This document shows positions 35,201-44,007 of a stretch of 64,000 nucleotides of DNA, in pieces. The number at the start of each line of letters is the position of its first letter. Position 1 is the first letter of the stretch. A program made the position numbers and the translations under genes. The stretch is from Mucilaginibacter celer (GTDB taxonomy: Bacteria; Bacteroidota; Bacteroidia; Sphingobacteriales; Sphingobacteriaceae): the NCBI RefSeq assembly GCF_003576455.2, contig NZ_CP032869.1, positions 2,604,001 through 2,668,000 of the forward strand, in the 5' to 3' direction. The notes under the pieces are model-generated. The model had not been told where the DNA came from and made no database searches. It worked only from the letters and a program-made list of their open reading frames with translations.

Positions 35201-35535
35201 TACTTGGTTCCCTTTACCCCTGCCTTGTCGGTAATATTTTCAAATTTCCAATTGCCTTTGTTAATGTACAACTGGTTACCGCCCATGTTAGAGGTGAGGT
35301 AAACATCATTTAAACCATCGTTGTTTACATCGCCAATGGCCACGCCACCGCCGTTATAATAGTTACGAAAGGTAAACACATTGGTACGATCCTGATCGTT
35401 TAACTGATTGACGAAATTGATACCTATCGCTTCGTTATCCTGCAGGCTGAATAAGGTTTGCTTATTTCCCCCTTTGCATGAGCATAAGATAACCAGCACG
35501 GCAAAAAAAAGTAACCGGGGTATTTTTGGAAGCAT
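32233..35535 (-). CDS. FG-GAP/VCBS repeat lipoprotein with UnbV/ASPIC domain (CRTAC1-like), copy a
   Basis: Starting at ATG 35535 gives MLPKIPRLLFFAVLVILCSC, a good lipoprotein signal, and 1100 residues; the longer frame to 35592 adds a poor leader. FG-GAP repeats appear throughout (DVNNDGLNDVYLTS, DINGDGWLDIYVC, DYDNDGDLDCFVL, DFDGDGDLDLIIG), as does a UnbV/ASPIC segment (GIGTTLKVFMKGSAV...VQVIWPGGNYQLI). It shares layout and motifs with the next gene, so the two arose by duplication, although identity is clearly moderate. It begins 71 bp after the SusD stop. A surface accessory role beside the SusC/SusD transporter is inference. Confidence 0.9.
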   Translation of the reverse strand: MLPKIPRLLFFAVLVILCSCKGGNKQTLFSLQDNEAIGINFVNQLNDQDRTNVFTFRNYYNGGGVAIGDVNNDGLNDVYLTSNMGGNQLYINKGNWKFENITDKAGVKGTKYWSTGATMVDINGDGWLDIYVCHSGNARGKEKGNELFINQHDGTFKEEAEKYGLVDNGLSTQAIFFDYDNDGDLDCFVLNNSFRPIESFDFSKNLRAVVDELGGARLYRNDGGHFTNVTKEAGIYSSDIGFGLGVSVADINQDGYPDIYVSNDFFERDYLYINQKNGTFKEDIQNLTGHLSLASMGSDIADINNDGRYDIFTTEMLPEGDKRLKKMTSFESYDVIKAKQRDGYYNQYMQNCLQVGNADGTFSETAFYSGVAATDWSWGALMFDMDNDGWKDIFVSNGIYKDLTDQDYIEFLGNRDNMAKIAEGRKKFDYKDFTDKMVSTPLSNYAYLNNRNLTFTNKSADFGLDKPAFSNGSSYADLDNDGDNDLVVNNENSPVYVYKSNADKNGNHHIQVKLKGAGLNTFGIGTTLKVFMKGSAVLYYNQPTRGFQSCTSPNLLTLGMGKHTMADSVQVIWPGGNYQLIKNVKADSVYTYQQADAHLKYNWAKPAVKTMFADVTKAIFDSIPKHKEDDFIDFDNERLMLQMLSTENPYMATADVNGDGLTDFYFGSSKNGFAAIYIQQKDGRFRQTIPKDFEKQEYIENAGAVFGDFDGDGDLDLIIGVGGNADEAETAIYNPRFFVNDGKGNFTRDAGRALNAPVNTSVIVSADYDGDGKPDLFVGGRSVPGLYGCSPKSYVFHNDGNGHFTDVSKQVLGADTKLGMVTAAVWADLDKNGSPDLIVAGNWMGIRIFKNNKGRFTEDKQLNNYKGWWSSLAIADVDGDGSLDLIGGNIGLNSKFRASFDQPMEVHVKDFDNNGTKECVTSMYKSDGVNYVFHMKPDLVGQMPILKKRFLRYIDYAGKPFNEVFTDEMLEGAETHQMNFLASAVFLNKGGKFTCKPLPADAQLSTVNTILCDDMNHTGNPNIILGGNFYGFKPEVGRLDASHGLVYQYTKNGFVYLPTALTGLNLNGQVRSSAIIKNSKGSKYYLFGINDQPLKAYELR

Positions 35536-35606
35536 ATACATGAAGATAAAACAAACGTAGCGGAAAAACTCCGCTACGTTCCTTTCAATCAAATAAATCT
35601 CAAATA

Positions 35607-37145
35607 TTAATAACCTGCGTTTTGTTTCAAGTTAGGGTTGGTATCAACCGCGCGTTGAGGGATAGGATAAACAGTTTTGGTTTTATCTGTTTTAGCCGGA
35701 CGCTGATCAACCGGATCATTAAATTTCTCAAAACGGATCAGGTCATTCCTTCTCCAGCCTTCCCAATACAACTCACGGCCGCGTTCGGCAAGCAATGCAG
35801 TTAAATCAACCGAGGTTAAAGCCGATGCACCGCGAGGCACACGTACCTGGTTAACAATTAGTAAAGCTGTTTGGCCACTTGGATCGGTACCGCCACGTAA
35901 AATGGCTTCTGCTTTTTCAAGCAACACGTCGGCATAACGTAAAATTACATAGTCGTTATCTTCCCCGTTATCTGGTACGGTTCCATCGGCATTTGGGTGA
36001 GGGAAATATTTAAATACCCTGATACCCTGTGCCTCTGTAGAGAAGTTGAGGTTCACGTTCTCGGTAAATACCAGCGGCTGGCCACCCCTTTGTTTCAAGG
36101 CTACGTGACCCGGGCCATATTGCTGGCCAACAGCAAAACCTGCGCGTAAACCAACCTTATCAGTTAAACCAGGGTAGTCAACACCACGGCGTTCGTCGGT
36201 TGCTTCAAATGATTTGTAGAAATCGGCCAAAGTGGTGAAACCGTTCCATCCATCAGGAGTCTGGTTGTAGTGCAGGCCCATTTTCCAACGGTTTTTGGCT
36301 GATGCCGGTACGTTTGTAGGCGTGTTGTAAATACCGAAGATATTGCCGTGCGATTGTTCGGTATTATCCCATGCAAAATCCTGGAAGTATTTACCGGCAG
36401 GCTCTAAGGTATAACCGGCAGCAGTAACTTTGTTTGCATACTCAATTACCTTATCCATATCTGCTTTGGCAAATGTAAACGGACCGCCAACTGATGCAGC
36501 AGTGTACACAGCTTTGTTCAGGTACACTTTGGCCAGCAGGGCATCGGCTGCTGCTTTGCTTGCAACACCGATATTAGCTGAGGTGGTAAGATTAGCTTCT
36601 GCAAACTCCAGATCCTTGATAATAAAGGCAGTAGCGTCTGCACGGTTATAAACAATAGGCAAAGCCGAGTTTGGTGCCGATGGATCACGATACGGAGCCT
36701 GGCCATACAAGTCAACCACCTGGAACATGAAGTAGGCCCTTAAAAAGCTTGCTTCTGCTTTAATTTTGTTATCGGTAGCACGTTGAATAACCTGGCTGGC
36801 ACGGTATACACCAATGTTCAGCTGATCCCAGGTATCGCTTACCTGATTGTGCGATGGTGTCCAGGTGTGGGTGTGTAATTTACGCCAGGTACCAAAATCG
36901 CCCCAGTCGGTACCGCGGGTTGGGCCCATCATTTCGTCTGTTGGATGCTCCTGTAAAGCGTAAGTATTTGCCTGGTCGGTTTGTCCGAATAATTGCGAGT
37001 ACACACCATTCAAATCTGATGATGATGCTGCACCTCCGCTATCTACATATACCGAACCATAAGGTGTTTCATTTAATTTTGCACAGCTTGCAGCGGTTAA
37101 CATAATTATCCCACTTATCGCAGCTATTGATGCTTTTCTTTTCAT
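35607..37145 (-). CDS. SusD/RagB-like outer-membrane lipoprotein
   Basis: Starting at ATG 37145 gives MKRKASIAAISGIIMLTAASC, a lipoprotein signal, and 512 residues; the in-frame ATG at 37169 would overlap SusC. TPR-like helices (SFLRAYFMFQVVDLYGQAPYRDP, AADALLAKVYLNKAVYT) are present. The SusD C-terminal block (NDYVILRYADVLLEKAEAILRGG, LLAERGRELYWEGWRRNDLIRFEKF, YPIPQRAVDTNPNLKQNAGY) is complete. It binds glycan with SusC at the surface. It starts 10 bp after the SusC stop, so the two are translationally close. Confidence 0.95.
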   Translation of the reverse strand: MKRKASIAAISGIIMLTAASCAKLNETPYGSVYVDSGGAASSSDLNGVYSQLFGQTDQANTYALQEHPTDEMMGPTRGTDWGDFGTWRKLHTHTWTPSHNQVSDTWDQLNIGVYRASQVIQRATDNKIKAEASFLRAYFMFQVVDLYGQAPYRDPSAPNSALPIVYNRADATAFIIKDLEFAEANLTTSANIGVASKAAADALLAKVYLNKAVYTAASVGGPFTFAKADMDKVIEYANKVTAAGYTLEPAGKYFQDFAWDNTEQSHGNIFGIYNTPTNVPASAKNRWKMGLHYNQTPDGWNGFTTLADFYKSFEATDERRGVDYPGLTDKVGLRAGFAVGQQYGPGHVALKQRGGQPLVFTENVNLNFSTEAQGIRVFKYFPHPNADGTVPDNGEDNDYVILRYADVLLEKAEAILRGGTDPSGQTALLIVNQVRVPRGASALTSVDLTALLAERGRELYWEGWRRNDLIRFEKFNDPVDQRPAKTDKTKTVYPIPQRAVDTNPNLKQNAGY

Positions 37146-37155
37146 GTTAATATTT

Positions 37156-40100
37156 TTAAAAACCTGCATTTAAACCTAAAGTAAATGTGCGTGCACTTGG
37201 ATAAGGTGTATAATCGATACCGCGTGAAGGAACACCATTTCTTTCCTTGTTGGTATTTACTTCCGGATCGAGGCCGCTGTAGCCGGTTATCAGGAATAAA
37301 TTTTGGCCGGTTAACGATACGCGTAAAGTTTTAATAGATTTAGTTTTAAGTGGTACGGTATAACCTAATGTAGCGTTGCTTAAGCGCATAAAATCGCCTT
37401 TTTCAAGGAAGCGGGTTGATACCTCGCCCGAGTTAAGCGGATTTTCGTTGGTTGCAGCAACATCCTTGGTTACGTTACGACCGCTAACGAGGTTACCTTT
37501 GTAGAAAAATGCGTTGGCTGTATTGTTATAGATATAAAAACCGCTTGCGCCGTTTAACAGGAAGCTTAAGGTAAAGTTTTTATAGGTAAAAGTATTGGTT
37601 ACGCTGGCCAAAAAGGTAGGAAGCGGACTGCCCTGCGGAGTAGCGGCGTCAATACCTTGCGGATAGATACCGAAACCGTTTCCATCCAAACCTTTATAGT
37701 TAGGTACGTTGAACGAGTAAAGCGGATAACCATCAGCAATAAACTGGGCATAAGCACCTGATAAACCCTGGCCGTCAATATTACCGGTTATGATGTTACG
37801 GCTGCCAAAGTTTTTAACACGGTTTTTAATGGTGGTCATATTATATGATACATCCCAGCTAAAGTCTCTCTGTTGTATCACGCCAATATTTAAGCCTAAC
37901 TCAATACCTGTGTTAACCACTTTGCCCGGCAGGTTGATCCAGATGCGTGGGAACGGAGCCGGCTGCGCAAAATCCTGGTAAAACAGGATGTCTGTTTGCG
38001 ATTTGTTGTAGTAATCTAAAGTACCGGTTACGCGGCCTTTAAATAACGAGAAATCGATACCTGCACCGTAGGCGGTTTGTGTTTCCCATTTCAAATCAGG
38101 ATTTTCGGCGTTTAACTGCGAGTTTGCAGTACCGGCATAATTGGTTTGCCTAAGCCTTTTTGAAGCGTAAGAAGGGAAATCCTGGTTACCGGTTTTACCC
38201 CAGTTTAAACGCAGACTTAAATCATCAAATATGCCTTTAGGGCCAAAGCTTTCCTGGCTGATGCGCCATTTAAACGCTGCTGCCGGGAAGTTTGCGTAGT
38301 GGTGGTTTTCACCAAAACGCGATGAACCGTCTCTCCTGATAGTACCGGTGATAATATAGCGGTCTTTGTAGGTGTACTGTGCACGTGCAAAATACGACTG
38401 CAGTTTGTAGCTGCTACTATCCAAACCGTTACGGTTACTAAAATCATGCGGCATGTGATTTTTAAACTGGTTAAAATCATGCAAAAAGTCGCCGGGAGTT
38501 GGTGTACCCCATGCCAGGTTACCCCTGTTAAAGTTTTTGAAAGTTTGGTATGAATAACCTACCAGGGCTGTTAAAGCGCTGTTATCACTCCATTTTTTGT
38601 CATAGTTTAAAGTATGCTCGGTAGTGATATTGGTAAGCTTATTATGTACCAAAATACCACGGCCGTTGCCTGTTGCAGGCGGCACCTTAAAATCGCCGAT
38701 ATTGGCTTCATCGGTAAAACCTACAACTTTCGAGTCGTAATAGGTTTCCCTTTGTCCCCTCGAGATGTCTGCACCGATATTGCCTTTGTATGATAAGCCT
38801 TCAAACAGCTTTAAGGTCATGGTTAAGTTGTTCAGGTAGCGTTTGATATTATCAGTATCGTCTATCTGGTTAAGTAACGAAACCGGGTTACGGAAGCTGT
38901 TACCTTTAGGGAAGCCGTTTTCATAACCATTAATATCAAAGTATCTGCCCTGCGCATCATATACCGGGATGGTTGGGTTGGTTTGAATCATGGCACCAAT
39001 CAAACTACCGTTAAAACCGGCGTTGTTTGTAATTGGAGCAAACCTGTCTTTTACGTTAGAGAATAATGATTGCAAATCGAATTTTAAACGACCGTTTAAA
39101 AACGATTGCGAAGCATTGATACGGGCCGAGAAGCGTTTCAACTCGCTCCTTTTAATGATACCCTGCTGATCGTCGTACGATACGGTTGCCCTATAGCTGC
39201 CGGTATTGTTACCGCCGCCAAAGCCCAAGTTATAGTTTTGCGATACAGCGCTGCGAAACACTTGTTTTTGCCAATCGGTATTGGCACCGTAATCAACGCC
39301 GCCTGCCGAAATAGGGCCTGCGTTTGAACCTACACTGGCTACGCCTTTTAAGAAAGCATCACGGTCAAGCAAGTCGTACCTTTTTGCTGCATTGGCAATA
39401 CTGGTGCTTGCGCCAAACTGGATACCCTGCCCTTTTCTGCCTTTTTTAGTGGTGATGAGGATTACACCATTGGCACCACGCGAACCGTAGATTGCAGATG
39501 CCGAAGCGTCTTTCAAAACCGAAATGTTTTCGATATCCGCAGGGTTGATAAAGGCCAATGGGTTACGGGCCGATGAACTACCTGCGCCGCTATCAAAACC
39601 GCCCGAAGTACCGCCATTATCCAAAGGCACACCATCCACTACATATAGCGGACTGGTACCCGATCTGATTGAGCTTGCACCACGGATGTTAATGGTAGCA
39701 CCAGCACCGGGCTCACCGCTTGCCGGGGTTACCTGAACACCAGCTATACGGCCTTGTAACAATTGCTCGGGAGTGGCAATAACACCTTTGTTAAAATCCT
39801 TTGAACCTAAGGTAGCTACCGAACCGGTTGCATCCTTAACCTTTTGCGTACCGTAACCAATTACCACAACTTCGTTCAGGGCACGGTTAGCTTCTGACAT
39901 TTGCACGTCGATAGACGAGCGCCCGTTGATGGGTACGGTTACATTTAAAAAACCTACATAGGTAAACGTAAGGCTCGTGGCGCTTGCCGGAACCGAGATT
40001 TTGTACGATCCGTCGGTAGCTGTTATAGCCCCACCTTGTGCGCCTACAGCAGTTACCACTGATACTCCTATTAAAGGGGAGCCATCCTTTTTGTCGGTCA

Positions 40101-40197
40101 CTTTACCGGTTATCACTTTATTTTGCGCCAGGGCCGGCTGCATCATAAAGCAAAAAACAGCAAAGAAACACACACTGAGTAAATGTTTAATTTGCAT
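37156..40197 (-). CDS. SusC/RagA-type TonB-dependent outer-membrane transporter
   Basis: The 1013-residue protein has a signal peptide ending at PALAQN, a carboxypeptidase-like domain (VITGKVTDKKDGSPLIGVSV) and the linker LNEVVVIGYGTQKVKDATGS. The plug carries VQVTPASGEPGAGATINIRG and VLKDASASAIYGSRGANGVI; the barrel ends RTFTLGLNAGF. It imports oligosaccharides with its SusD partner. It heads a four-gene operon with SusD and two FG-GAP/UnbV lipoproteins. The DUF6377 gene lies 518 bp upstream on the same strand, separated by a terminator. The substrate is unknown; no glycoside hydrolase lies in this operon. Confidence 0.95.
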   Translation of the reverse strand: MQIKHLLSVCFFAVFCFMMQPALAQNKVITGKVTDKKDGSPLIGVSVVTAVGAQGGAITATDGSYKISVPASATSLTFTYVGFLNVTVPINGRSSIDVQMSEANRALNEVVVIGYGTQKVKDATGSVATLGSKDFNKGVIATPEQLLQGRIAGVQVTPASGEPGAGATINIRGASSIRSGTSPLYVVDGVPLDNGGTSGGFDSGAGSSSARNPLAFINPADIENISVLKDASASAIYGSRGANGVILITTKKGRKGQGIQFGASTSIANAAKRYDLLDRDAFLKGVASVGSNAGPISAGGVDYGANTDWQKQVFRSAVSQNYNLGFGGGNNTGSYRATVSYDDQQGIIKRSELKRFSARINASQSFLNGRLKFDLQSLFSNVKDRFAPITNNAGFNGSLIGAMIQTNPTIPVYDAQGRYFDINGYENGFPKGNSFRNPVSLLNQIDDTDNIKRYLNNLTMTLKLFEGLSYKGNIGADISRGQRETYYDSKVVGFTDEANIGDFKVPPATGNGRGILVHNKLTNITTEHTLNYDKKWSDNSALTALVGYSYQTFKNFNRGNLAWGTPTPGDFLHDFNQFKNHMPHDFSNRNGLDSSSYKLQSYFARAQYTYKDRYIITGTIRRDGSSRFGENHHYANFPAAAFKWRISQESFGPKGIFDDLSLRLNWGKTGNQDFPSYASKRLRQTNYAGTANSQLNAENPDLKWETQTAYGAGIDFSLFKGRVTGTLDYYNKSQTDILFYQDFAQPAPFPRIWINLPGKVVNTGIELGLNIGVIQQRDFSWDVSYNMTTIKNRVKNFGSRNIITGNIDGQGLSGAYAQFIADGYPLYSFNVPNYKGLDGNGFGIYPQGIDAATPQGSPLPTFLASVTNTFTYKNFTLSFLLNGASGFYIYNNTANAFFYKGNLVSGRNVTKDVAATNENPLNSGEVSTRFLEKGDFMRLSNATLGYTVPLKTKSIKTLRVSLTGQNLFLITGYSGLDPEVNTNKERNGVPSRGIDYTPYPSARTFTLGLNAGF

Positions 40198-40652
40198 AAA
40201 ACTTGAGATTTAGTTGAAATTGGTTTGTTGTTTGGCTTTAGGTTTTAACACGCTTTAAATGCGCTCCTTTAATTTAAACGAACAGCCGCATATTTGGTTT
40301 CATATATCATCAATATATAATATACCCTATAAGCATAAATGCCATCAACAGCGTTCCGGGTACCAAACAGATTAAGCGGATTAGTACGGGATGCAGGTGA
40401 ATGATAAAACTGGTTGTTTGAAAATGTAACGGTTTACAATTATTACATGTTAAAATCTGATGCAATTTACTTATAAATCCCATCAGAAAAACACCTGCAA
40501 CGGTTAGCAAAGGTGAAAACGGCTTATTTTAATATTTTTATAAATTTTTTCGATGTTTTTAAAAATCAAATATCTGATTTACAATAAATTGCATTTAAAT
40601 CGAACATGAAAAATATAAGCTTTTTTTAACTGATTATGATACTTTTAAACGC
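40198..40652. other. Intergenic region upstream of the second susC operon
   Basis: About 450 AT-rich bases hold no credible gene. The susC promoter should lie here, but I find no convincing TTTG-N19-21-TAnnTTTG pair or palindromic operator. Confidence 0.5.
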
Positions 40653-40687
40653 AAAAAAGCCTCTTGAAATTCAATTTTCGGAGGCTT
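40653..40687 (-). terminator. Terminator after the DUF6377 gene
   Basis: On the minus strand AAGCCTC...GAGGCTTTTTT forms a stem of about 7 bp closed by a 17-nt partly pairing loop and followed by a T-tract. It lies about 30 bp after the DUF6377 stop. Confidence 0.65.
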
Positions 40688-40715
40688 CATAAGCAATCAG
40701 TATATCATAAAATAC

Positions 40716-42326
40716 TTAATCGTAATCAAAAGCCTTGATATCCATAATGCGTTGCTCAAAATGCTCGGGGTGCAGCGATTTGGCCTTGATGCGCATTTTA
40801 TAAACGTAGATGGTATTAACCGAATACTCCAGTATTTTGGCTATAGTTTCGTTGTCGGCAATACCCATTCTTATAAGGGCAAATATCCTGAGATCGGTAT
40901 TTAATACTTCGTCTTCCTCTGGCCAGATCTGATCCTTCTCGGCAAAAAGGCTATTGAAAACGGTTATAAAGTTTGGGAAAATTTTAAGGAAGATATGATC
41001 GAAGCTATAGTACAAACTTTCGCGCTCTTTTTTAATATCGATGTTATCCACAAAGGTATGGATGGCATCATACTTTTTCATCGACAGCTTGGCATCTATC
41101 GAGATCTTTAAATTTTCGAGTTTAACGATATAACCTGAAATGGCCTTAAAAAACTGGCCGATGTATTCTTCCTTGATCCGGGCATCTTCAATAAGCTTGC
41201 CGTTAATAACATTTAGTTGGATGTTTTTAGCCTCTATTATCCCCTCTTTAATTTTAAGCTTTTTCAACTGCTTGGCTATCATCACCAGGAAAAATACAAC
41301 CAGTATAGCCAGCAGCGTGATGATGATCAGGAAAATCAGGAACCTGTTTTTTTGATGTTCAGTGTTATCCAGTTCGGCCGCTGCTATGAGCGGTAAAATG
41401 GCCGCTATCCTAATTTTGCGTTGCCGGGCACCATAAAAATCGGCATCGGCTTTTGCAATTTGTATAAAATCATATGCATCCTTTATATCGCCTTTTTTGT
41501 AAAGAATTTCCGCCACGCTGTGTATGGCCATGTTTTCACGCGTGGACGACTTGATGTCGGCGATAGCAGACTGGATCATCAAGTCAAGCGCATCATCACT
41601 GCGCCCATCTTCCAAATCGATTAAACCAAAGGTACACGACACCATTGCTCTTAAATGCATGGAGATAGGCATATTGGGTTTCAGTAGTTCGGCAAACCTG
41701 GCCCTGCCCTCTTTAAAGTCCTTTTTGTGAAATCCTTGCAAGCCAATGAGGTACGTGCGGGAAATATGATCTGTACCACAATAAGCTATCGCCGAATCGA
41801 TACTTTTATTACCGGCCTCAACATAACCGGGACTAAAGTACCGGTCGTTGTTATAATTTGCGAGATCGTAGTAACATCGCCCTAAAAAAAAGTAATAATC
41901 AACTTTATCTGCATTACTGAGCGCCTGCACATTAACCTTACGCAGGTAATCAAAAGTTTCGTTAAACATGCCCGATGAAAGCAGGATAAACGCCATTTTC
42001 ACATAGCTATGATATTCTTTGGGTTTGTTGCCGGTTACCTTGCTCAGCAAAATCATTTTATCCACATAAACATAGGCCGAATCAAACTGGTACGATTTGT
42101 ACTCGGTATATAATTTATCCCATGCATCAAAGCGGGTGTCATAATCCGTTAATGAAAGAGTATTAAGCGAGTTTTTTATTTTTTTGATTCTTAACTCTTT
42201 GGCATCGTCGTAACCTGGTTTCTTAGCTATTTCATTCTTTAACTCCTCCAGTAACTTATTGGTATCGGTAAAAGCATTTGCACAAATACTAACTAACGAA
42301 AATAACAGGCAGAAAAAGTATCTCAT
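40716..42326 (-). CDS. DUF6377 membrane regulator with TPR-like sensor and LuxR-like HTH
   Basis: The 536-residue protein has a signal peptide (MRYFFCLLFSLVSICANAF) and a periplasmic helical, TPR-like region (about 60-310). One transmembrane segment (FLIFLIIITLLAILVVFFLVMIA, about 328-350) is followed by a coiled segment and a C-terminal region with DLRIFALIRMGIADNETIAKILEYSVNTIYVYKMRIKAKS, a LuxR-like helix-turn-helix. Bacteroidota DUF6377 proteins commonly sit before SusC/SusD operons and resemble SusR-type sensors. It is therefore the likely activator of the 40197 operon. CAAATATA at 42385-42392 reads TATATTTG on the minus strand, a possible -7 element. Confidence 0.87.
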   Translation of the reverse strand: MRYFFCLLFSLVSICANAFTDTNKLLEELKNEIAKKPGYDDAKELRIKKIKNSLNTLSLTDYDTRFDAWDKLYTEYKSYQFDSAYVYVDKMILLSKVTGNKPKEYHSYVKMAFILLSSGMFNETFDYLRKVNVQALSNADKVDYYFFLGRCYYDLANYNNDRYFSPGYVEAGNKSIDSAIAYCGTDHISRTYLIGLQGFHKKDFKEGRARFAELLKPNMPISMHLRAMVSCTFGLIDLEDGRSDDALDLMIQSAIADIKSSTRENMAIHSVAEILYKKGDIKDAYDFIQIAKADADFYGARQRKIRIAAILPLIAAAELDNTEHQKNRFLIFLIIITLLAILVVFFLVMIAKQLKKLKIKEGIIEAKNIQLNVINGKLIEDARIKEEYIGQFFKAISGYIVKLENLKISIDAKLSMKKYDAIHTFVDNIDIKKERESLYYSFDHIFLKIFPNFITVFNSLFAEKDQIWPEEDEVLNTDLRIFALIRMGIADNETIAKILEYSVNTIYVYKMRIKAKSLHPEHFEQRIMDIKAFDYD

Positions 42327-42702
42327 TTTAGTTTTAACAGCTGTAAGAAAGTGGTAAGCGTTGCTTAATCCCGGTTTATATAATCAAATATATACATTAC
42401 AAGCATTGCTAATACGTTTTATGCCCGATTTGTTTTTAAACATGCAGGGTATCAGACACACTAATTTCCCGGAATTAATCTTCGCCGAATATTAAATTAT
42501 GAAAGTATGTTAACCATTAGTGTATACGGCGTAATAAAAAGTATACGCTGTTTAATTTTTGATACAAAAAACAGGGGGGTAAACAACAATGATTATTAAT
42601 AAATTGATATTAATAAACCAGTAAAATCAAAAATTAAATAAAAGTTAACAAATAGCTATTTATGGCATCTGCCTTGTGTTTTCATACTCAAATACCCTGA
42701 AT
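42327..42702. promoter_or_regulatory. Divergent intergenic region with GTATAC inverted repeat
   Basis: This 376-bp AT-rich region separates two divergent genes. AGTGTATAC at 42519-42527 and GTATACGCT at 42541-42549 form an inverted repeat with one mismatch and a 13-nt spacer, a possible operator. No gene is seen. Confidence 0.4.
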
Positions 42703-43302
42703 ATGAAAATACACCACAACTCATCAGTTTCCGGGCTTTTAAGCCTGGTGCTTTCAGCAATAATTTGTCTTTCTCCATCCTTTGGCTGGTCGCAATCGTT
42801 AAAAGCAGGTTCTGTGGAATATCTGAAACAAAGCAATGGCATCGGGAACCTGCTTCTCGGCAGCAGCATTACAGAACTCCCTTCTCAAAACCTCAGCTAT
42901 CTTGACGGTGACAGCAGCATGGATCCCGATAGTTGCCTGAAGTATCAATACCACGATGAAAACCTGCTGGCACTTGGCGATAGCTTATCGTTAGATGCTA
43001 TAGGCCTGCGCACTTACCGGGATAAAATAGTGAATATATACCTGTTTTTTAAAATAAAGGACGCCTATAAAGTACTGAGTAATTTTTTAGATGCCTATGG
43101 CCCTTTTACTTCCCGACCGGATGCTTATGCCGATATTTACAACTGGGATACCAGCCGCCTGAGTTTAACGTTACGGTATGAGGTGAAAGCAGATTTGGGT
43201 GTGGCGATATTTACAAGCAAGGAACTTGAAAATGTGATAGCCGCAGATAAAACAAACCGGATTGCCAAAGCGTCTACCCAATCGTTATCTGCATTGTACT
43301 GA
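42703..43302 (+). CDS. Secreted protein of unknown function
   Basis: The ATG at 42703 gives 199 residues starting MKIHHNSSVSGLLSLVLSAIICL with cleavage likely after SFGWSQS. The longer frame from 42676 would put a polar leader before the signal. The mature part contains GNLLLGSSITELPSQNLSYLDGD, YRDKIVNIYLFFKIKDAYKVLSNFL and YNWDTSRLSLTLRYEVKADLGVAIF, suggesting a mixed alpha/beta periplasmic domain. I do not recognise a family. It is divergent from the DUF6377 gene. Confidence 0.7.
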   Translation: MKIHHNSSVSGLLSLVLSAIICLSPSFGWSQSLKAGSVEYLKQSNGIGNLLLGSSITELPSQNLSYLDGDSSMDPDSCLKYQYHDENLLALGDSLSLDAIGLRTYRDKIVNIYLFFKIKDAYKVLSNFLDAYGPFTSRPDAYADIYNWDTSRLSLTLRYEVKADLGVAIFTSKELENVIAADKTNRIAKASTQSLSALY

Positions 43303-43460
43303 TGGCACAAAACGCCCGCCTGTAATACTAATAATGTTGTAAATTGGCAAAAAGTGAAAATAAACTTTGCTTTTAAGGTAAAAACATCCTTTAATTTAAA
43401 AAAAATGAAACGAAATTTGCATCCGGTGGTTTTCTATCATCTTAAATCTTAATTTTATAA

Positions 43461-43928
43461 ATGGTCAAATTATTTGTCGGCGGATTTCCACTGGAAATGA
43501 CCGAACTGGAAATTGTTAAAATGATAGGTCCGCATGGCGATGTGGAAACCATAAAAATTGTACGCGATAAAAAAACCCGCATTTGCAAGGGTTATGCATT
43601 CCTGGAAATGAAGGACAGAACCGGTGCCGAAAACGCCGTGATTGCCCTTGACGGTATGCAGATGGCCGACCGTGTGCTAAGCGTGAAAATAAACGATGAC
43701 TTTGTAAAGAAAACACCTCCCCCACGTAAATCATTCGGCGGCGGGTATGGCAATACCAACCGCGGCAATAGTTCCGGTCCGCGCAGCTATGGTAATAATA
43801 GCGGTGGAGGTTATGATCGTGGTAGTAGCAACGGAGGAGGCTACAGATCATCAAACAATAATAACAATGGTGGCGGAGCTTCAGGGGCGCCGTCCGACAG
43901 GCCACGACGCCCAAGAAAAACCATGTAA
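43461..43928 (+). CDS. RRM-type RNA-binding protein with Gly/Asn-rich tail
   Basis: The 155-residue protein has one RNA recognition motif (1-83) with RNP2 KLFVGGFP (3-10) and RNP1 KGYAFLEM (43-50). A low-complexity tail rich in Gly, Asn, Ser and Arg (about 88-155, repeated GG/NN/RGS runs) follows. Single-RRM proteins with such tails occur in Bacteroidota and cyanobacteria and act as global RNA binders; in Bacteroides some control glycan genes. The tail could drive RNA-dependent assembly. It ends before a bidirectional terminator shared with the phosphomutase gene. Confidence 0.93.
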   Translation: MVKLFVGGFPLEMTELEIVKMIGPHGDVETIKIVRDKKTRICKGYAFLEMKDRTGAENAVIALDGMQMADRVLSVKINDDFVKKTPPPRKSFGGGYGNTNRGNSSGPRSYGNNSGGGYDRGSSNGGGYRSSNNNNNGGGASGAPSDRPRRPRKTM

Positions 43929-43948
43929 ATTCAATTTACTTTTGCAAT

Positions 43949-43990
43949 AAAAAATCCCATCGGTTAATAAACGCGATGGGATTTTTTTTA
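43949..43990. terminator. Bidirectional terminator
   Basis: AATCCCATCG and CGATGGGATT form a 10-bp stem around an 11-nt loop, with an A-run before and a T-run after. It therefore works as a rho-independent terminator for both the RRM gene and the convergent phosphomutase gene. Confidence 0.85.
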
Positions 43991-44007
43991 TTGATGGCGT
44001 TTTTCAA

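Noticed and set aside
43516..43914. 132-residue minus-strand frame opposite the RRM gene
   Set aside because: It is an antisense shadow of the Gly/Asn-rich coding region, giving a Tyr/Cys/His-rich protein with no recognisable domain.
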